From Mesorhizobium sp. ORS 3359 (lineage in GTDB: Bacteria; Pseudomonadota; Alphaproteobacteria; Rhizobiales; Rhizobiaceae), in assembly GCA_000824845.1 (NCBI GenBank), contig CCNC01000129.1, positions 1 to 37,775 of the forward strand: a stretch of 37,775 bases of DNA. The letters run 5' to 3'. Both the position numbers and the translations under genes were made by a program. The notes under the pieces are model-generated. The model saw only the letters and a program-made list of their open reading frames with translations. It was not told the DNA's origin and did no database searches. Below, one piece after another: positions 1-7,744 of the stretch. Within the stretch, counting starts at the first letter, position 1. Every line of letters begins with the position of its first letter.

Positions 1-154
1 CAGGCTATCGTGCCAGGCACAAAGCGCCAGATTGCCACCACCGGGCCGGGTGTTTTCGAAATTGCGTCGGCCGGTGCGCGCGGCTGAAACCGGACGGGCC
101 TGCGGCCTACAGGAGGCTTTGCCGAGCGACAAATGCTGCCCGGTTGGCGCAGGA

Positions 155-181
155 GCGGCGACGCCACAAAAACGTCGCCGC
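155..181 (-). terminator. Stem-loop downstream of the parB-like gene
   Basis: A perfect 9-bp inverted repeat (arms 155-163 and 173-181) with a 9-base loop lies 15 bases past the stop of the minus-strand ParB-like gene. There is no clear U-tract after it, so it may be a terminator or an mRNA-end structure. I see no callable gene in bases 1-195. Confidence 0.4.
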
Positions 182-195
182 CCGCCATGCGAGGA

Positions 196-1926
196 TCATT
201 CTGACACGAACAGCGTCTGGACCTTGGCCCACTGATCGGCGGTGCGGAACCCGCCACGGTTCGTGTAGCTCGACACCGGGAATGCCATCCAGCGCGGCAG
301 CCAGCCGTCGACTTTTTGCCTGCCGTTCTCGCCGCAAAGGAAGTCGCGAATGATTTTCTTTTGCGTCTTCACCTTCTCCGAAGAATTGCCATCGGCGACG
401 AGCCTGCCGCCGACATCGGCGAGGATTTCGGTGGCGACTTGCCTGTCGCGCAACAGCTCGAAGAAGGCATCGTCGGCCTGCCAATGGCCGCGCATGTCGA
501 GGCCAAGATGATTGCCGAGCGCTTCGACAATCGCGCTGCCGGTGCAAAGCGTCTCGGCCATGACCAGCGCCAGAACGCGCAAGACATCGTCGTTAGGGAG
601 TGCCAGCAGACGGGCGAAGACGCTGGCCAGCGCAAAGTCGTCGCCGTTGCCACCGGTCACCGGACCATCCTCATCGACAGAACCGAGCAGGGTCAGAACC
701 TCGCGTTGCTTCTCACTGAAGACGGCTTCGGACTTACAAGCGGCGATGCTGGCGGCCACCGTTTCGTTGGCCGCGCGCTGCGGCTCGGGACGCACCTGCC
801 ACAGGCTCGAGCCGACAACGGCATGCGCCACCATCAGGCGCAGGGCGACGCCCGGATGATCGAGCAAGGCGGTGCGCACGGCGGCGTGACGGTGCAGATC
901 GACATAGTTCTGCATTGGCCCGCTCAACTCGGGACGCGACGGTTTGGCACGCGGTTCGGCTTCCTCACCAAACTCGCCTTCTGCGCGGACGCGGCGCGCT
1001 TGCTTGCGCGACAGATAGCCCTCATGGCATTCCACCTCGCCGCGCTGCGAGACGGTGATGATCACCTTTCCGCCCTTCTTCTTCGGGGTCTTTTCGTAGT
1101 CCCACGAATGGAAATACTGGCCGGGTTCGAGCGCGACCACCTCGGACCAGCCGGCTTCGATATAGGCGTCACGCTTGGCGGCGATGGCCTCGTTCTGCTT
1201 GTGCCAGAAGAGGTCCGCATCGGCGAAAAAACTGTCCTCGCCGAACAGGTCAGTCACGATCAGGCCGCCATAGTCCTCGATTGGAAACAGCGCCACCTTG
1301 GTCGAAATCGACTGGCCGCCGAACAGCCATTGCTTCAATTGCCAGCCGCGCGGGGCTCGGCTGTCGGGATCGCAAAAGAGCGCCAGCCAGTCCTTCTGCT
1401 GCGCCTTGGAAGCCATGGTGAGATGCCGCACGGTTTCGGTGTCGATCTCCTCGCGGCGATAGGCTTCGCGTATCTTCGGCAACAGGTCGCCGAGCGCCAG
1501 AATGCGCTTCACCTGAGGCTCGGTGAGGCCGAAGGTGGCGGCAATGTCGGCGATGCCCCTCCCCTCCTTGATTAGGCGCGTAAAGGTCTCCCACTGCGAG
1601 ACTTCATCGGGGTCGAGCCGCGCGATGTTCTCGATGAGCGAAGCCTCCAGCGCGTCGGCGTCGTCGCCATCCTCCATGATGGCGCAGGGCAGCGGTTCGG
1701 CCTCGCCGCGCTCGTCGGCGACCGTCTTGGCTGCGAAATAGCGCCGGCGCCCGGCGACGATTTCGAAGCTGTCGGGCGTGCCATTGGGCCGGATCAGAAG
1801 CGGCACGAGCACGCCGCGCGCCCTGACCGACGGCAGGATGTCGGATATGTCTGGCGCGCGCTTTGAATGACGCATGTTGATGGCGGACACGCTCAACTGG
1901 TCGATGGAAACATGGGCAAGCTGCAT
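196..1926 (-). CDS. ParB/Srx-domain DNA-binding protein, ICE/plasmid type
   Basis: A 576-residue protein with an N-terminal ParB-like nuclease/CTP-binding domain (about residues 1-105, including GRRRYFAA near residue 65 and LIENIARL near 102). A helix-turn-helix region follows (about 125-150, FGLTEPQVKRILALGD). The long C-terminal half has no motif I recognise. It is much longer than chromosomal ParB (about 300 residues), like the large ParB-like proteins found beside ardC and DUF2958 genes on rhizobial plasmids and ICEs. The start at 1926 (MQLAHVSIDQ) is chosen because AAGGAG sits about 8 bases upstream; an in-frame upstream extension lacks such a site. A role in partition or element maintenance is inferred from the family. 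Confidence 0.85.
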   Translation of the reverse strand: MQLAHVSIDQLSVSAINMRHSKRAPDISDILPSVRARGVLVPLLIRPNGTPDSFEIVAGRRRYFAAKTVADERGEAEPLPCAIMEDGDDADALEASLIENIARLDPDEVSQWETFTRLIKEGRGIADIAATFGLTEPQVKRILALGDLLPKIREAYRREEIDTETVRHLTMASKAQQKDWLALFCDPDSRAPRGWQLKQWLFGGQSISTKVALFPIEDYGGLIVTDLFGEDSFFADADLFWHKQNEAIAAKRDAYIEAGWSEVVALEPGQYFHSWDYEKTPKKKGGKVIITVSQRGEVECHEGYLSRKQARRVRAEGEFGEEAEPRAKPSRPELSGPMQNYVDLHRHAAVRTALLDHPGVALRLMVAHAVVGSSLWQVRPEPQRAANETVAASIAACKSEAVFSEKQREVLTLLGSVDEDGPVTGGNGDDFALASVFARLLALPNDDVLRVLALVMAETLCTGSAIVEALGNHLGLDMRGHWQADDAFFELLRDRQVATEILADVGGRLVADGNSSEKVKTQKKIIRDFLCGENGRQKVDGWLPRWMAFPVSSYTNRGGFRTADQWAKVQTLFVSE

Positions 1927-2013
1927 TGTGTCTTTCTCCTTTGTCTGGGCTTTTAAAAGCCCCACCGCGAGGCCGCAGGCCGAGCGGCGGGGTGTTTGCG
2001 CCTGGCGGCGCGG

Positions 2014-2421
2014 TCATTCCGCCCGGTCTGGCGGAAGCTCGGGAGTGGGGATTTCGAGAGCGGCGGCGGCCTGCCGCAAAAGCCGCTCGGCCTCGGTAAT
2101 GTGGCCGGCAATCCGGGCGGCTTCCGCGTAGACCGAGAGCGGAAACCGCGCACGAAAATAGAGATCGCGCTCGATGCCGAGGCCAAGCGGTCCTTTGACG
2201 GCTTGCAGTTCGGCGAGACTGACGCTGCCGAGTTCCGGGAAGCCGAAGCCGAGATCGCAAAGCCCGAACAGCGTGTCGCCGTCGGCGTCGAGTTCGCTCA
2301 GAAGCCAAGTCGCGGCGCCGACCGGATTGAACAATTTGACGACCGGAACATGGTCGGTTTCGATTTCGGCGGCGCCATTGGCGAGCAGGCGGGCGCGCAA
2401 TTCGTCAGGGATCAGGATCAT
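2014..2421 (-). CDS. DUF2958 domain-containing protein
   Basis: A 135-residue protein starting MILIPDELRARLLANG, the characteristic beginning of DUF2958 proteins, a family of unknown function carried by conjugative elements. The start at 2421 has AAGGAA about 8 bases upstream and gives the usual family length. A longer in-frame start at 2568 overlaps the stop of the upstream ardC gene (ATGA) and would add 49 residues, so translational coupling through that start cannot be excluded. It lies between ardC and the parB-like gene on the same strand, probably in one operon. Confidence 0.8.
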   Translation of the reverse strand: MILIPDELRARLLANGAAEIETDHVPVVKLFNPVGAATWLLSELDADGDTLFGLCDLGFGFPELGSVSLAELQAVKGPLGLGIERDLYFRARFPLSVYAEAARIAGHITEAERLLRQAAAALEIPTPELPPDRAE

Positions 2422-2564
2422 GGCAAAGTTTCCTTGTCGGAACAGGTCGAAGTGGTTCGGAACAGGCGAGCTGGTTTCGTTTGGCTTCATCCAAGAGCCG
2501 AAATCGAGCATCTGCTCGCCTTCCGGCGCCGGCTCGCTCTGCAGCGCAACGGGATCGGGAGCGC

Positions 2565-3527
2565 TCATGCCGCGATCCCTTCCCGCACCTTGGTTTCGGC
2601 ATCCGTCTGGAAGGCCAGCAGGAAATCGGCGGCTTTCGAGGCAAGGCTGGCAGCGCGGAAAATGGCGCGGTTGTCCTCGCGCAGCACCTCGAGCCATGAG
2701 GCGATGTAGTCGGCGTGACGCACGGTCGGCTCGATGCCGAGGCTCGAGCAGGTAAAGGCAGCCGTGATCTCTGCGACCAGTTCCTCGCGGGCATAGGCCT
2801 TGGTGCCGAACGAGCCGGAGAGGTCACGCGCAAGCCGCGTTGGGTGCCCGGTCCAGTGGCCAAGCTCGTGGAAGCAGGTTCGGTAATAGTTGATCTGCTC
2901 GAAGAACGCCGGCTGCGGCGGCAGTTGAACAAAATCGGCAGACGGCATGTAAAAGGCGCGGTCGCCGCCGATGCGGATATCGGCACCGGTTTTGCGAACA
3001 AGCGCCTCGGCATGCGGGATGATGTGGCGTTCGGGCAGCGGCTCGGGCTGGCTGTAAAGCTCTTCGGGCAGGCCCTCGCACTGCGCGACATTGAAGACGG
3101 TGAAGCGCTTGAGAAACGGCACCGCCTGCGGCTCGGTATCTTCCGTCTTGGCGCGTTCCTTCTCGTTTTTCGGGATGAAGCGATCGGCATGCACGATGGT
3201 CGTGCCGTGCTCGCCTTTGCGGACATTGCCGCCAAGGGAAAGCGCCTGCCGGAAGGTGAGCCAGTTCTGGCCGGCATAGCCGTGTTCGATGACAGCGCCC
3301 CACAGGATCAGGATGTTTATGCCGGAGTAGCCGCGCCCCGTGGCGGCATTCTTCGGCAGGCCAAGGCTGGCCTTGGCGCTGCCCCAAGGCTTCACCCATG
3401 GCACGCAACCCCGCTCCAGATCGGCGATGATGCGGTCTGTGATCTCGGAATAAAGGCTGCGCTTCAGCGGCTCGCTCCTCTTGCCGCCAACTTCTCCGCT
3501 AACGCTGTGTTTGCCGGTTTTGCGCAT
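2565..3527 (-). CDS. ardC: ArdC-type antirestriction protein with zincin-like domain
   Basis: About 320 residues. The N-terminal ArdC ssDNA-binding domain is recognisable (LYSEITDRIIADLERGCVPW, then KPWG and NAATGRGYSGIN). The C-terminal zincin-like metallopeptidase domain carries the HExxH motif in CFHELGHWTGH, followed by YAREELVAEITAAF with the downstream glutamates. ArdC proteins protect incoming conjugative DNA from host restriction. The start at 3527 is supported by GGAGG 7 bases upstream, preferred over an in-frame start at 3548. Its stop overlaps the alternative DUF2958 start. The position at the head of the minus-strand backbone operon fits early expression after transfer. Confidence 0.9.
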   Translation of the reverse strand: MRKTGKHSVSGEVGGKRSEPLKRSLYSEITDRIIADLERGCVPWVKPWGSAKASLGLPKNAATGRGYSGINILILWGAVIEHGYAGQNWLTFRQALSLGGNVRKGEHGTTIVHADRFIPKNEKERAKTEDTEPQAVPFLKRFTVFNVAQCEGLPEELYSQPEPLPERHIIPHAEALVRKTGADIRIGGDRAFYMPSADFVQLPPQPAFFEQINYYRTCFHELGHWTGHPTRLARDLSGSFGTKAYAREELVAEITAAFTCSSLGIEPTVRHADYIASWLEVLREDNRAIFRAASLASKAADFLLAFQTDAETKVREGIAA

Positions 3528-3921
3528 GACTTGACCTCCGCTCGCCAATCTCGCCGCGCCCTTCCCCGCAAAGCGGGGTGGGCGGCGAAAACGACCGGAA
3601 AGGCCCGCCGTCAGAGGCGGCCTGCATCCGAAGGACCGGAACGCAAGTGGAGGACCCGGAGCGCGAGCGAAGGGTTGCGGGCCGCCGCGGCGGGCCTAGA
3701 AGGGAGAGCCGCCCACACCGCGCCGCCGGGAAGGCCAAATCAAAAAACAACGCCGCCCCTGGGCGGCGACCGGCACAGCCCGCAAGGGCTGCCCGCGCCA
3801 GGGGGCGAAGCCGAATGGCCGAGACCGCCCGAGCGACGCGAAGACAAGCGGGCTCGGTTCACGAGCACCCGATGCGCGCCTTCAGGCGCGCAGGTGCCCG
3901 GCAATTTGCGCGCTAGATCGA
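3528..3921. other. GC-rich intergenic region, no gene
   Basis: About 390 bases between ardC and the qseC-like gene, both on the minus strand. It should hold the ardC promoter and the qseC terminator. The open frames that cross it are antisense or low-complexity GC-rich sequence, and none resembles a protein family I know. Confidence 0.5.
3741..3768 (-). terminator. Rho-independent terminator of the qseC-like gene
   Basis: A perfect 8-bp GC stem (arms 3751-3758 and 3761-3768) is followed on the minus strand by TTGTTTTTTG (3750-3741). It lies about 150 bases past the stop of the minus-strand XRE gene at 3922, separating qseC transcription from ardC. Confidence 0.7.
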
Positions 3922-4134
3922 TTATTTGTCGGGACGAACCAGATCCATGTGGCTGACGCCAAGCGCCAATGCCAGTTCATAGATGGTGACGATCGTCGGA
4001 TTGCGGCGGCCCTTCTCCAGACCGCTGATATACTGCTGGCTGAAACCGGAAACTTCGGCGAGCTGTTCCTGCGTCAGACCTTTCTTCAGCCTGATGCTTA
4101 TCACATTCCGACCGACCAACTGACGCATGTCCAT
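3922..4134 (-). CDS. qseC: XRE-family repressor, QseC-like
   Basis: A 70-residue protein that is essentially one Cro/C1-type helix-turn-helix domain (LTQEQLAEVSGFSQQYISGLEKGRRNPTI), beginning MDMRQLVGRN. It is divergently transcribed from a QseM-like gene, the arrangement described for ICEMlSym of Mesorhizobium loti R7A. There QseC binds operators between the two genes and sets whether the antiactivator QseM is made, so most cells are held off and a few allow transfer. The symbol is assigned from size, domain and context; identity to R7A QseC was not computed. It has a diverged relative at 21536-21748. Confidence 0.8.
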   Translation of the reverse strand: MDMRQLVGRNVISIRLKKGLTQEQLAEVSGFSQQYISGLEKGRRNPTIVTIYELALALGVSHMDLVRPDK

Positions 4135-4243
4135 GCGTGAGTAGTCATCGGATCAGGCTGCTTGAGTTTATCAACTATAATATGTATTCCACACCAAGCG
4201 TCCCAATCCGCTCGCGGACGGGTTTTGCGCGCCACTCTTGGAG
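4135..4243. promoter_or_regulatory. qseC-qseM divergent promoter/operator region
   Basis: About 100 bases between two divergent genes. They include a short inverted repeat AGTT-N4-AACT at 4165-4176 beside an AT-rich stretch (4169-4189), which stands out in this GC-rich element. This is the expected place for QseC operators and both promoters. The exact operator limits cannot be fixed by eye. Confidence 0.5.
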
Positions 4244-4522
4244 ATGGAATCAGCGATGTTGCAGCCTCACTCAAGCGCGCCGGTAGCGGATGAAGCGCCG
4301 TGGTCCGACAGCCTCACGGCTTACGACAAGGAGCACTTCACCATCTATATGCGCTTGCTGGATGCCGCCGCCGATGACGCCAGCTACGAGGAGATGGCTG
4401 ATCTGATCCTCGGCATCGATCCGGAGCGCGAACCAGAACGCGCCCGCAATGCGGCGCGCAGCCATCTCGACCGGGCGAACTGGATGGTAACGACGGGCTA
4501 CAGGGAGCTGTTCGCCAGCTGA
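4244..4522 (+). CDS. qseM: QseM-like antiactivator of quorum sensing
   Basis: About 92 residues, no membrane segment, conserved from EAPWSDSLTAYDKEHF to the end. In ICEMlSym R7A, QseM binds and blocks both TraR and FseA, preventing element excision and transfer. Here it is divergent from the QseC-like gene and converges on the fseA genes, ending only 24 bases from their stop. Possible starts are TTG 4238, ATG 4244 and ATG 4256; GGAG at 4240-4243 fits ATG 4256 best (12-base gap), so the true protein may be 88 residues. A second copy at 21892-22131 is about 92% identical over the shared 76 residues. The assignment rests on context and remembered family features. Confidence 0.75.
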   Translation: MESAMLQPHSSAPVADEAPWSDSLTAYDKEHFTIYMRLLDAAADDASYEEMADLILGIDPEREPERARNAARSHLDRANWMVTTGYRELFAS

Positions 4523-4546
4523 CGCATTTATACGGCGCGAGACACG

Positions 4547-5125
4547 TCAGGCAAGAAAGCCGAGATAGCCGCCATTCATGAGCATGCGGGCCCGTGCCAC
4601 GGCACGTCGGATGCGATCGCGCAGATGGTCGCGCGGATCCGTCCAGTCGGCCCGCACGCGCGTCTGACCAATCAACGCTTCGGCGATGTCTCGGTAAGAG
4701 GCGCCTGCCACTGAGCCGTCAAGCGCCCGCAGAACAAAGCGCAGGCGACGACCGCGCGCTTCCGGCGCAAACAGTCTTTTCGGCAAGCGTCCCCCTGCAA
4801 CGAGACTATTGAGGCATTTGAGCGCCCAGAGGCGTTGCCGCCACTCACCGGCCGGCCAGACCGCATCGGTGCGCAGCAGAACGGGGCCGAGGATACTCTG
4901 CCCAAATACGGCGAGCTGCAGCTGCCGGCCGGCGCTATGCAGCAGAAGATGCTCAGAGCCGTCAACCAGCCTGAGCACACTCGCACGGCAGGGCAGACGC
5001 GCCGCTTCGAACGCCGGCATCGCCGGCGAGGAGGACACCCGTTCGGCGACGACCGGCAACACCTGAGCGCATCTGCTCGGACACCAGAACGTGGCTGCGT
5101 CACGATACATAGAGGATGCGAAACA
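4547..5125 (-). CDS. fseA: Downstream part of FseA (DUF2285 domain), read after +1 frameshift
   Basis: A 192-codon stretch following the shift site. Its C-terminus is a clear DUF2285/RovC-type DNA-binding domain (FVLRALDGSVAGASYRDIAEALIG, then DHLRDRIRRAVARARMLMNGGYLGFL). The open frame extends upstream to 5224, but the codons above about 5126 overlap the other ORF and look non-coding, and no convincing start with a ribosome site is visible. Joined to the upstream ORF (5100-5351) by a +1 shift it gives a continuous protein of 267 residues. In ICEMlSym R7A the equivalent genes msi172 and msi171 are fused this way to make FseA, the activator of excision. It is the last gene of the traI1 operon. 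Confidence 0.8.
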   Translation of the reverse strand, partial: CFASSMYRDAATFWCPSRCAQVLPVVAERVSSSPAMPAFEAARLPCRASVLRLVDGSEHLLLHSAGRQLQLAVFGQSILGPVLLRTDAVWPAGEWRQRLWALKCLNSLVAGGRLPKRLFAPEARGRRLRFVLRALDGSVAGASYRDIAEALIGQTRVRADWTDPRDHLRDRIRRAVARARMLMNGGYLGFLA

Positions 5126-5351
5126 AAAGCCCCCAGCGCGACAGGTCGGCGGAGAAGACAATGACGTCGAGCGACGGCCGCTGATCGACGGAGCTCGCCC
5201 GTTCCAATGCGTGAGACAGATCATGCCGGAAGGCCGGATTGCGCCGCAGGAATTCCCAGGCCCAGCCGCGCCGCGTCAGCTCGAGAGTGTAGTCATATGA
5301 CCGCTCATCGCGCCAGTCCGAGCGGTCGGCTTCAGGTTCTGGCAGGCTCAT
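5100..5351 (-). CDS. Upstream ORF of the split fseA gene (msi172-like)
   Basis: An 83-residue ORF beginning MSLPEPEADRSDW, with YDYTLELTRRGWAWEFLRRN, the signature of the short N-terminal regulator domain that normally precedes DUF2285 (DUF6499 type). Its ATG overlaps the traI1 stop (TGATG), so it is probably translationally coupled to traI1. In the zero frame it terminates at 5100-5102 after ILYVS, 10 codons past the shift site, producing a short protein. With a +1 shift near codon 75 it continues into the DUF2285 frame. Zero-frame termination products are expected to be the major output if this works as described for R7A. Confidence 0.8.
   Translation of the reverse strand: MSLPEPEADRSDWRDERSYDYTLELTRRGWAWEFLRRNPAFRHDLSHALERASSVDQRPSLDVIVFSADLSRWGLLFRILYVS
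5118..5135 (-). promoter_or_regulatory. Candidate +1 programmed ribosomal frameshift site in fseA
   Basis: Reading the minus strand, codons are TGG GGG CTT TTG TTT CGC in the zero frame. A tRNA on CTT (5129-5127) can slip +1 to TTT, after which TGT TTC GCA reads straight into the DUF2285 frame. CTT followed by T resembles the well-known prfB +1 slip context. The adjacent G5 run (5134-5130) offers the alternative that one base was gained by mutation or sequencing error. Confidence 0.65.
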
Positions 5352-6019
5352 CAGGTATCTCCGCCCGAAGCATGAAGCGAAGCCATCATGCGGCCTCGTG
5401 GATTGACCGGCGCCCACAGCACCGGACCGGCAAGACCGCCATTGCGGCGAACCGCATCGAGGCGCTCGCTTGAGACCTCGAGGTAGCCGGCCAGGGCTTT
5501 GGTGGGGCCGATCGCGCGCGGCTCGCCGAGCCGCTCGAGCGGCCAATCGGCCCGGCGCAGGATGCGCTCCATGCGCAGGTCGGTGACGGTGACGATGCGG
5601 CTCAGTCCTCGCCACAGGCCGAACTCGATCATGCCTGCGAAGAGCGCGTAGGTGCCGACAGCGATGCCACCTGATCCCTTGGCGGCCGACGGCGGCAGGT
5701 CGAGCGCGAAACGACTGCTTTCCCAGATCCTTGAATCCTGCGGCGTCGGCTGTCCGTCGAGCAGGGCCGGAAAGATATCGCCAAGCATGGTCGGCCCGGT
5801 CGAGGCAAGCAGGCGCACGCAGCCGCAGACTTCAGCGCCTGCACCGCGCAGCACCAGATAGTGCGGTTTCAGCGCGTCGAAGCGATCGATCTCATAGCCG
5901 CCGCTGGTGTCCACGTCCCAGTCCAGCCGCTGCTTGAAGACACGGTGGCGCAGACGGTGCATTTCGTGGAGCTCGTCGGCGAAATCGCCGTACCATTCGG
6001 GAGCAATGAGCTGCAGCAT
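5351..6019 (-). CDS. traI1: LuxI-family acyl-homoserine lactone synthase TraI1
   Basis: A 222-residue autoinducer synthase making N-acyl-homoserine lactone from SAM and acyl-ACP in the cytoplasm. Family landmarks are present in order: HRLRHRVFKQRLDW (conserved Arg, Phe, Trp, residues 21-34), the acidic YEIDRFD, CGCVRLL with the conserved arginine near 70, and IWESSRF with Glu/Arg near 100. The start at 6019 has AGGAGG about 9 bases upstream. The stop overlaps the next ATG by one base (TGATG). A palindromic tra box lies 63 bases upstream, and traR is directly upstream on the same strand. This is the signal synthase of the element-transfer module. Confidence 0.92.
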   Translation of the reverse strand: MLQLIAPEWYGDFADELHEMHRLRHRVFKQRLDWDVDTSGGYEIDRFDALKPHYLVLRGAGAEVCGCVRLLASTGPTMLGDIFPALLDGQPTPQDSRIWESSRFALDLPPSAAKGSGGIAVGTYALFAGMIEFGLWRGLSRIVTVTDLRMERILRRADWPLERLGEPRAIGPTKALAGYLEVSSERLDAVRRNGGLAGPVLWAPVNPRGRMMASLHASGGDT

Positions 6020-6081
6020 GATTATCGGCCTCCTGGCAGGATTGACCCTGCCATTGGAGGCCAGGCGTCAGGCCGAAGCAG

Positions 6082-6099
6082 CCTGTACAGCGGTACAGG
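6082..6099. promoter_or_regulatory. tra box: TraR-binding palindrome upstream of traI1
   Basis: CCTGTACAGCGGTACAGG is a dyad with perfect 7-bp arms (6082-6088, 6093-6099) and a 4-base centre, 18 bp overall, the size of Agrobacterium-type tra boxes. It lies between the traR stop (6107) and the traI1 start (6019), where TraR bound to AHL would activate the traI1-fseA operon. Confidence 0.8.
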
Positions 6100-6106
6100 T
6101 GCCTGG

Positions 6107-6832
6107 TTAGCCGAGGCCCGTTCTGGCGGCTGAGAATTGCGCCACGGCCTGCATGCGGGTGCGCAGACCAAGCTTCTTCCTGGCGTTCTCCAGGTGAAAG
6201 GAGGCGGTGCGGCGCCTGATGCCAACAATCGAAGCGATGTCGCGTGCAGATTTGCCCTGCGCGGCCCATTCCAGGCATTCATATTCGCGCGGCGTCAGCT
6301 GCACGCCGTTGACCACCCGATCGGCCGAGAGCTTGCGGCGGACGCAGATATGAAAGCATGTCGCCATGAAGCGAAATGCCTCTTGGTAGCGCTCGGCCAC
6401 CCGCAGAAGGGCCGGATCGAGCCCGTCGGCGGCAAAGCTCATGGCGGCGACGTTGCCCCGCTTGTCGAGGATCGGGATGGTCAAACCGCAGCGGATGCCG
6501 AACGCGGCCGCCTCGTCGAAGAGCTTCCGCTCGAAATCCGACATGCCGGTTCGGCTGTAGTGAAGCCCCCACAGAAACGGGCATTGGCCGCCCTGCGCCC
6601 GCGCGATCACTGGATCGATGGCGTGATAATGGTTGCTCAGGTAATGAGCGGTCCAGCGCGGCGGATAGTTGGAGATCAGCCTTGGCTTTCCCGGCGCCCG
6701 TGGCGGCAGCCACAGATAGGCGAATTTGACGAGATCGAATGCCGCGGCAGCACGCGCCATCGCGTTACGGAAATCCGTCTCATCGACGCTTTCCGAAAGC
6801 TGCTCCAGGAAGGTCTCGAAGACAAATTGCAT
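6107..6832 (-). CDS. traR: LuxR-family quorum-sensing activator TraR
   Basis: A 241-residue two-domain regulator. The N-terminal autoinducer-binding domain contains FAYLWLPPR, YPPRWTAHYLSNHYHAIDPV with the conserved Trp/Tyr/Asp pocket residues, and FLWGL. The C-terminal LuxR helix-turn-helix reads LTPREYECLEWAAQGKSARDIA, then RRRTASFHLENARKKLG. With AHL it should bind the tra box at 6082-6099 and switch on traI1 and fseA; QseM is expected to antagonise it. The ATG at 6832 is chosen; a TTG at 6847 would add five residues, and neither has an ideal ribosome site. Upstream of the gene is a 300-base region without a recognised gene. Confidence 0.9.
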   Translation of the reverse strand: MQFVFETFLEQLSESVDETDFRNAMARAAAAFDLVKFAYLWLPPRAPGKPRLISNYPPRWTAHYLSNHYHAIDPVIARAQGGQCPFLWGLHYSRTGMSDFERKLFDEAAAFGIRCGLTIPILDKRGNVAAMSFAADGLDPALLRVAERYQEAFRFMATCFHICVRRKLSADRVVNGVQLTPREYECLEWAAQGKSARDIASIVGIRRRTASFHLENARKKLGLRTRMQAVAQFSAARTGLG

Positions 6833-7134
6833 ACCTACTCGTCCCAAGACCCATCAGCCGTGTCATTCGGAGTCGCGGAAGCCGGCGGGCAGCTTGCCAA
6901 GGTGACGTGGCCAAGTCCGCCGGCACCGAGCGTTACGCGATCGCCAGTCCGTCACCTTCCGGCCGGCATTCCAAGATGGGAGAATGCCGATTCTAATCTC
7001 TTCAGCATCCAATTCGAACCGACAGGCGATGACATCGGGTCCGCCATTCAACGTGCAGCCGCGACAGATTTTCAGCCGTTTCGCCATCCGGCTGATAGCG
7101 CGTGCGCCACGCGACAGGCTTGCTTGGCCGATGC
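6833..7134. other. Intergenic region upstream of traR
   Basis: About 300 bases with no supportable gene. It should contain the traR promoter. I found no copy of the tra box palindrome here. Confidence 0.4.
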
Positions 7135-7383
7135 TCACGCCGAGGCTTCGCCAAGCATCTTGAGCATTGCCAGCCGGACCTTGACGAGCTTGCGCACCGG
7201 CGGGTGATAATTTTGAGGAGCAGCGTCCACCACAAACACCAGGGTCATCAGATCCAGCAAGAATTGGTGGATCGCGTCGGCAGTCACGACCGACTCGAAC
7301 TGACGCAGCATTGAGCGTGCCTCATTGACCGTTTCCGCGCCCGGCGCATCGATCAACGCTTCAAGCTTTTCGAAAATTTCCAA
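7135..7383 (-). CDS. Hypothetical small protein upstream of traR
   Basis: An 82-residue frame, not recognised. It is mostly predicted helical (EALIDAPGAETVNEARSMLRQ, then HQFLLDLMTLVFVVDAA), with one hydrophobic stretch near residues 42-53 but no clear signal or membrane topology. It must start at TTG 7383; GGAGG ten bases upstream makes this plausible. It lies on the same strand as traR, 300 bases upstream, and could be an accessory gene of the element. Coding status is uncertain because the start is non-ATG and the family is unknown. Confidence 0.45.
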   Translation of the reverse strand: MEIFEKLEALIDAPGAETVNEARSMLRQFESVVTADAIHQFLLDLMTLVFVVDAAPQNYHPPVRKLVKVRLAMLKMLGEASA

Positions 7384-7744
7384 TTCGGCGAAACCTCCAT
7401 TTCCTCATTTGCCATAAAGCGCCTTGCGACGCATACGGCGCGCGAAAAGTAGCAGGCCAAGCGGCGCCTGCTCGCACGAAGCGGCGGAACCATGCAGCAG
7501 CCTGAGCTCCATGGATCGAAAGACAACAATCTCGGCCGCACGCCATCCAATTGAAAAATCGTTGCCACGAGAGACACGCGGGCGCCTAAGGCCCAGCGCC
7601 CGCATTGCGAACCGAAAACCGAAATGAGCTCGGCACCTCGAACCCGACACCGAAGACGCAGAAACGGACGAACTTGGCTGCATCAGGAGGTCATCCTCAG
7701 GCCTGTTTTCGATGGTCCGCATTTTGAAAGTAGCCCTGGTGAGG
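7384..7744. other. Intergenic region with stem-loop, no gene
   Basis: About 360 bases between the small ORF and the phosphonopyruvate hydrolase gene. A perfect 8-bp GC stem (7578-7585 and 7596-7603) could end transcription from the hydrolase gene, although no U-tract follows on the minus strand. The open frames crossing it do not look coding. Confidence 0.4.

Noticed and set aside
316..1575. Plus-strand frame of 419 codons
   Set aside because: Antisense shadow of the ParB-like gene in GC-rich DNA; no family resemblance.
2715..3956. Long plus-strand frame of 413 codons
   Set aside because: It runs antisense to ardC and through the intergenic region, has no recognisable domain, and the minus strand carries a clear ArdC with HExxH.
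4547..5224. Treating the DUF2285 frame as an independent 225-codon gene
   Set aside because: Codons above about 5126 overlap the upstream ORF and do not resemble the family; continuity across the slip site is much better.
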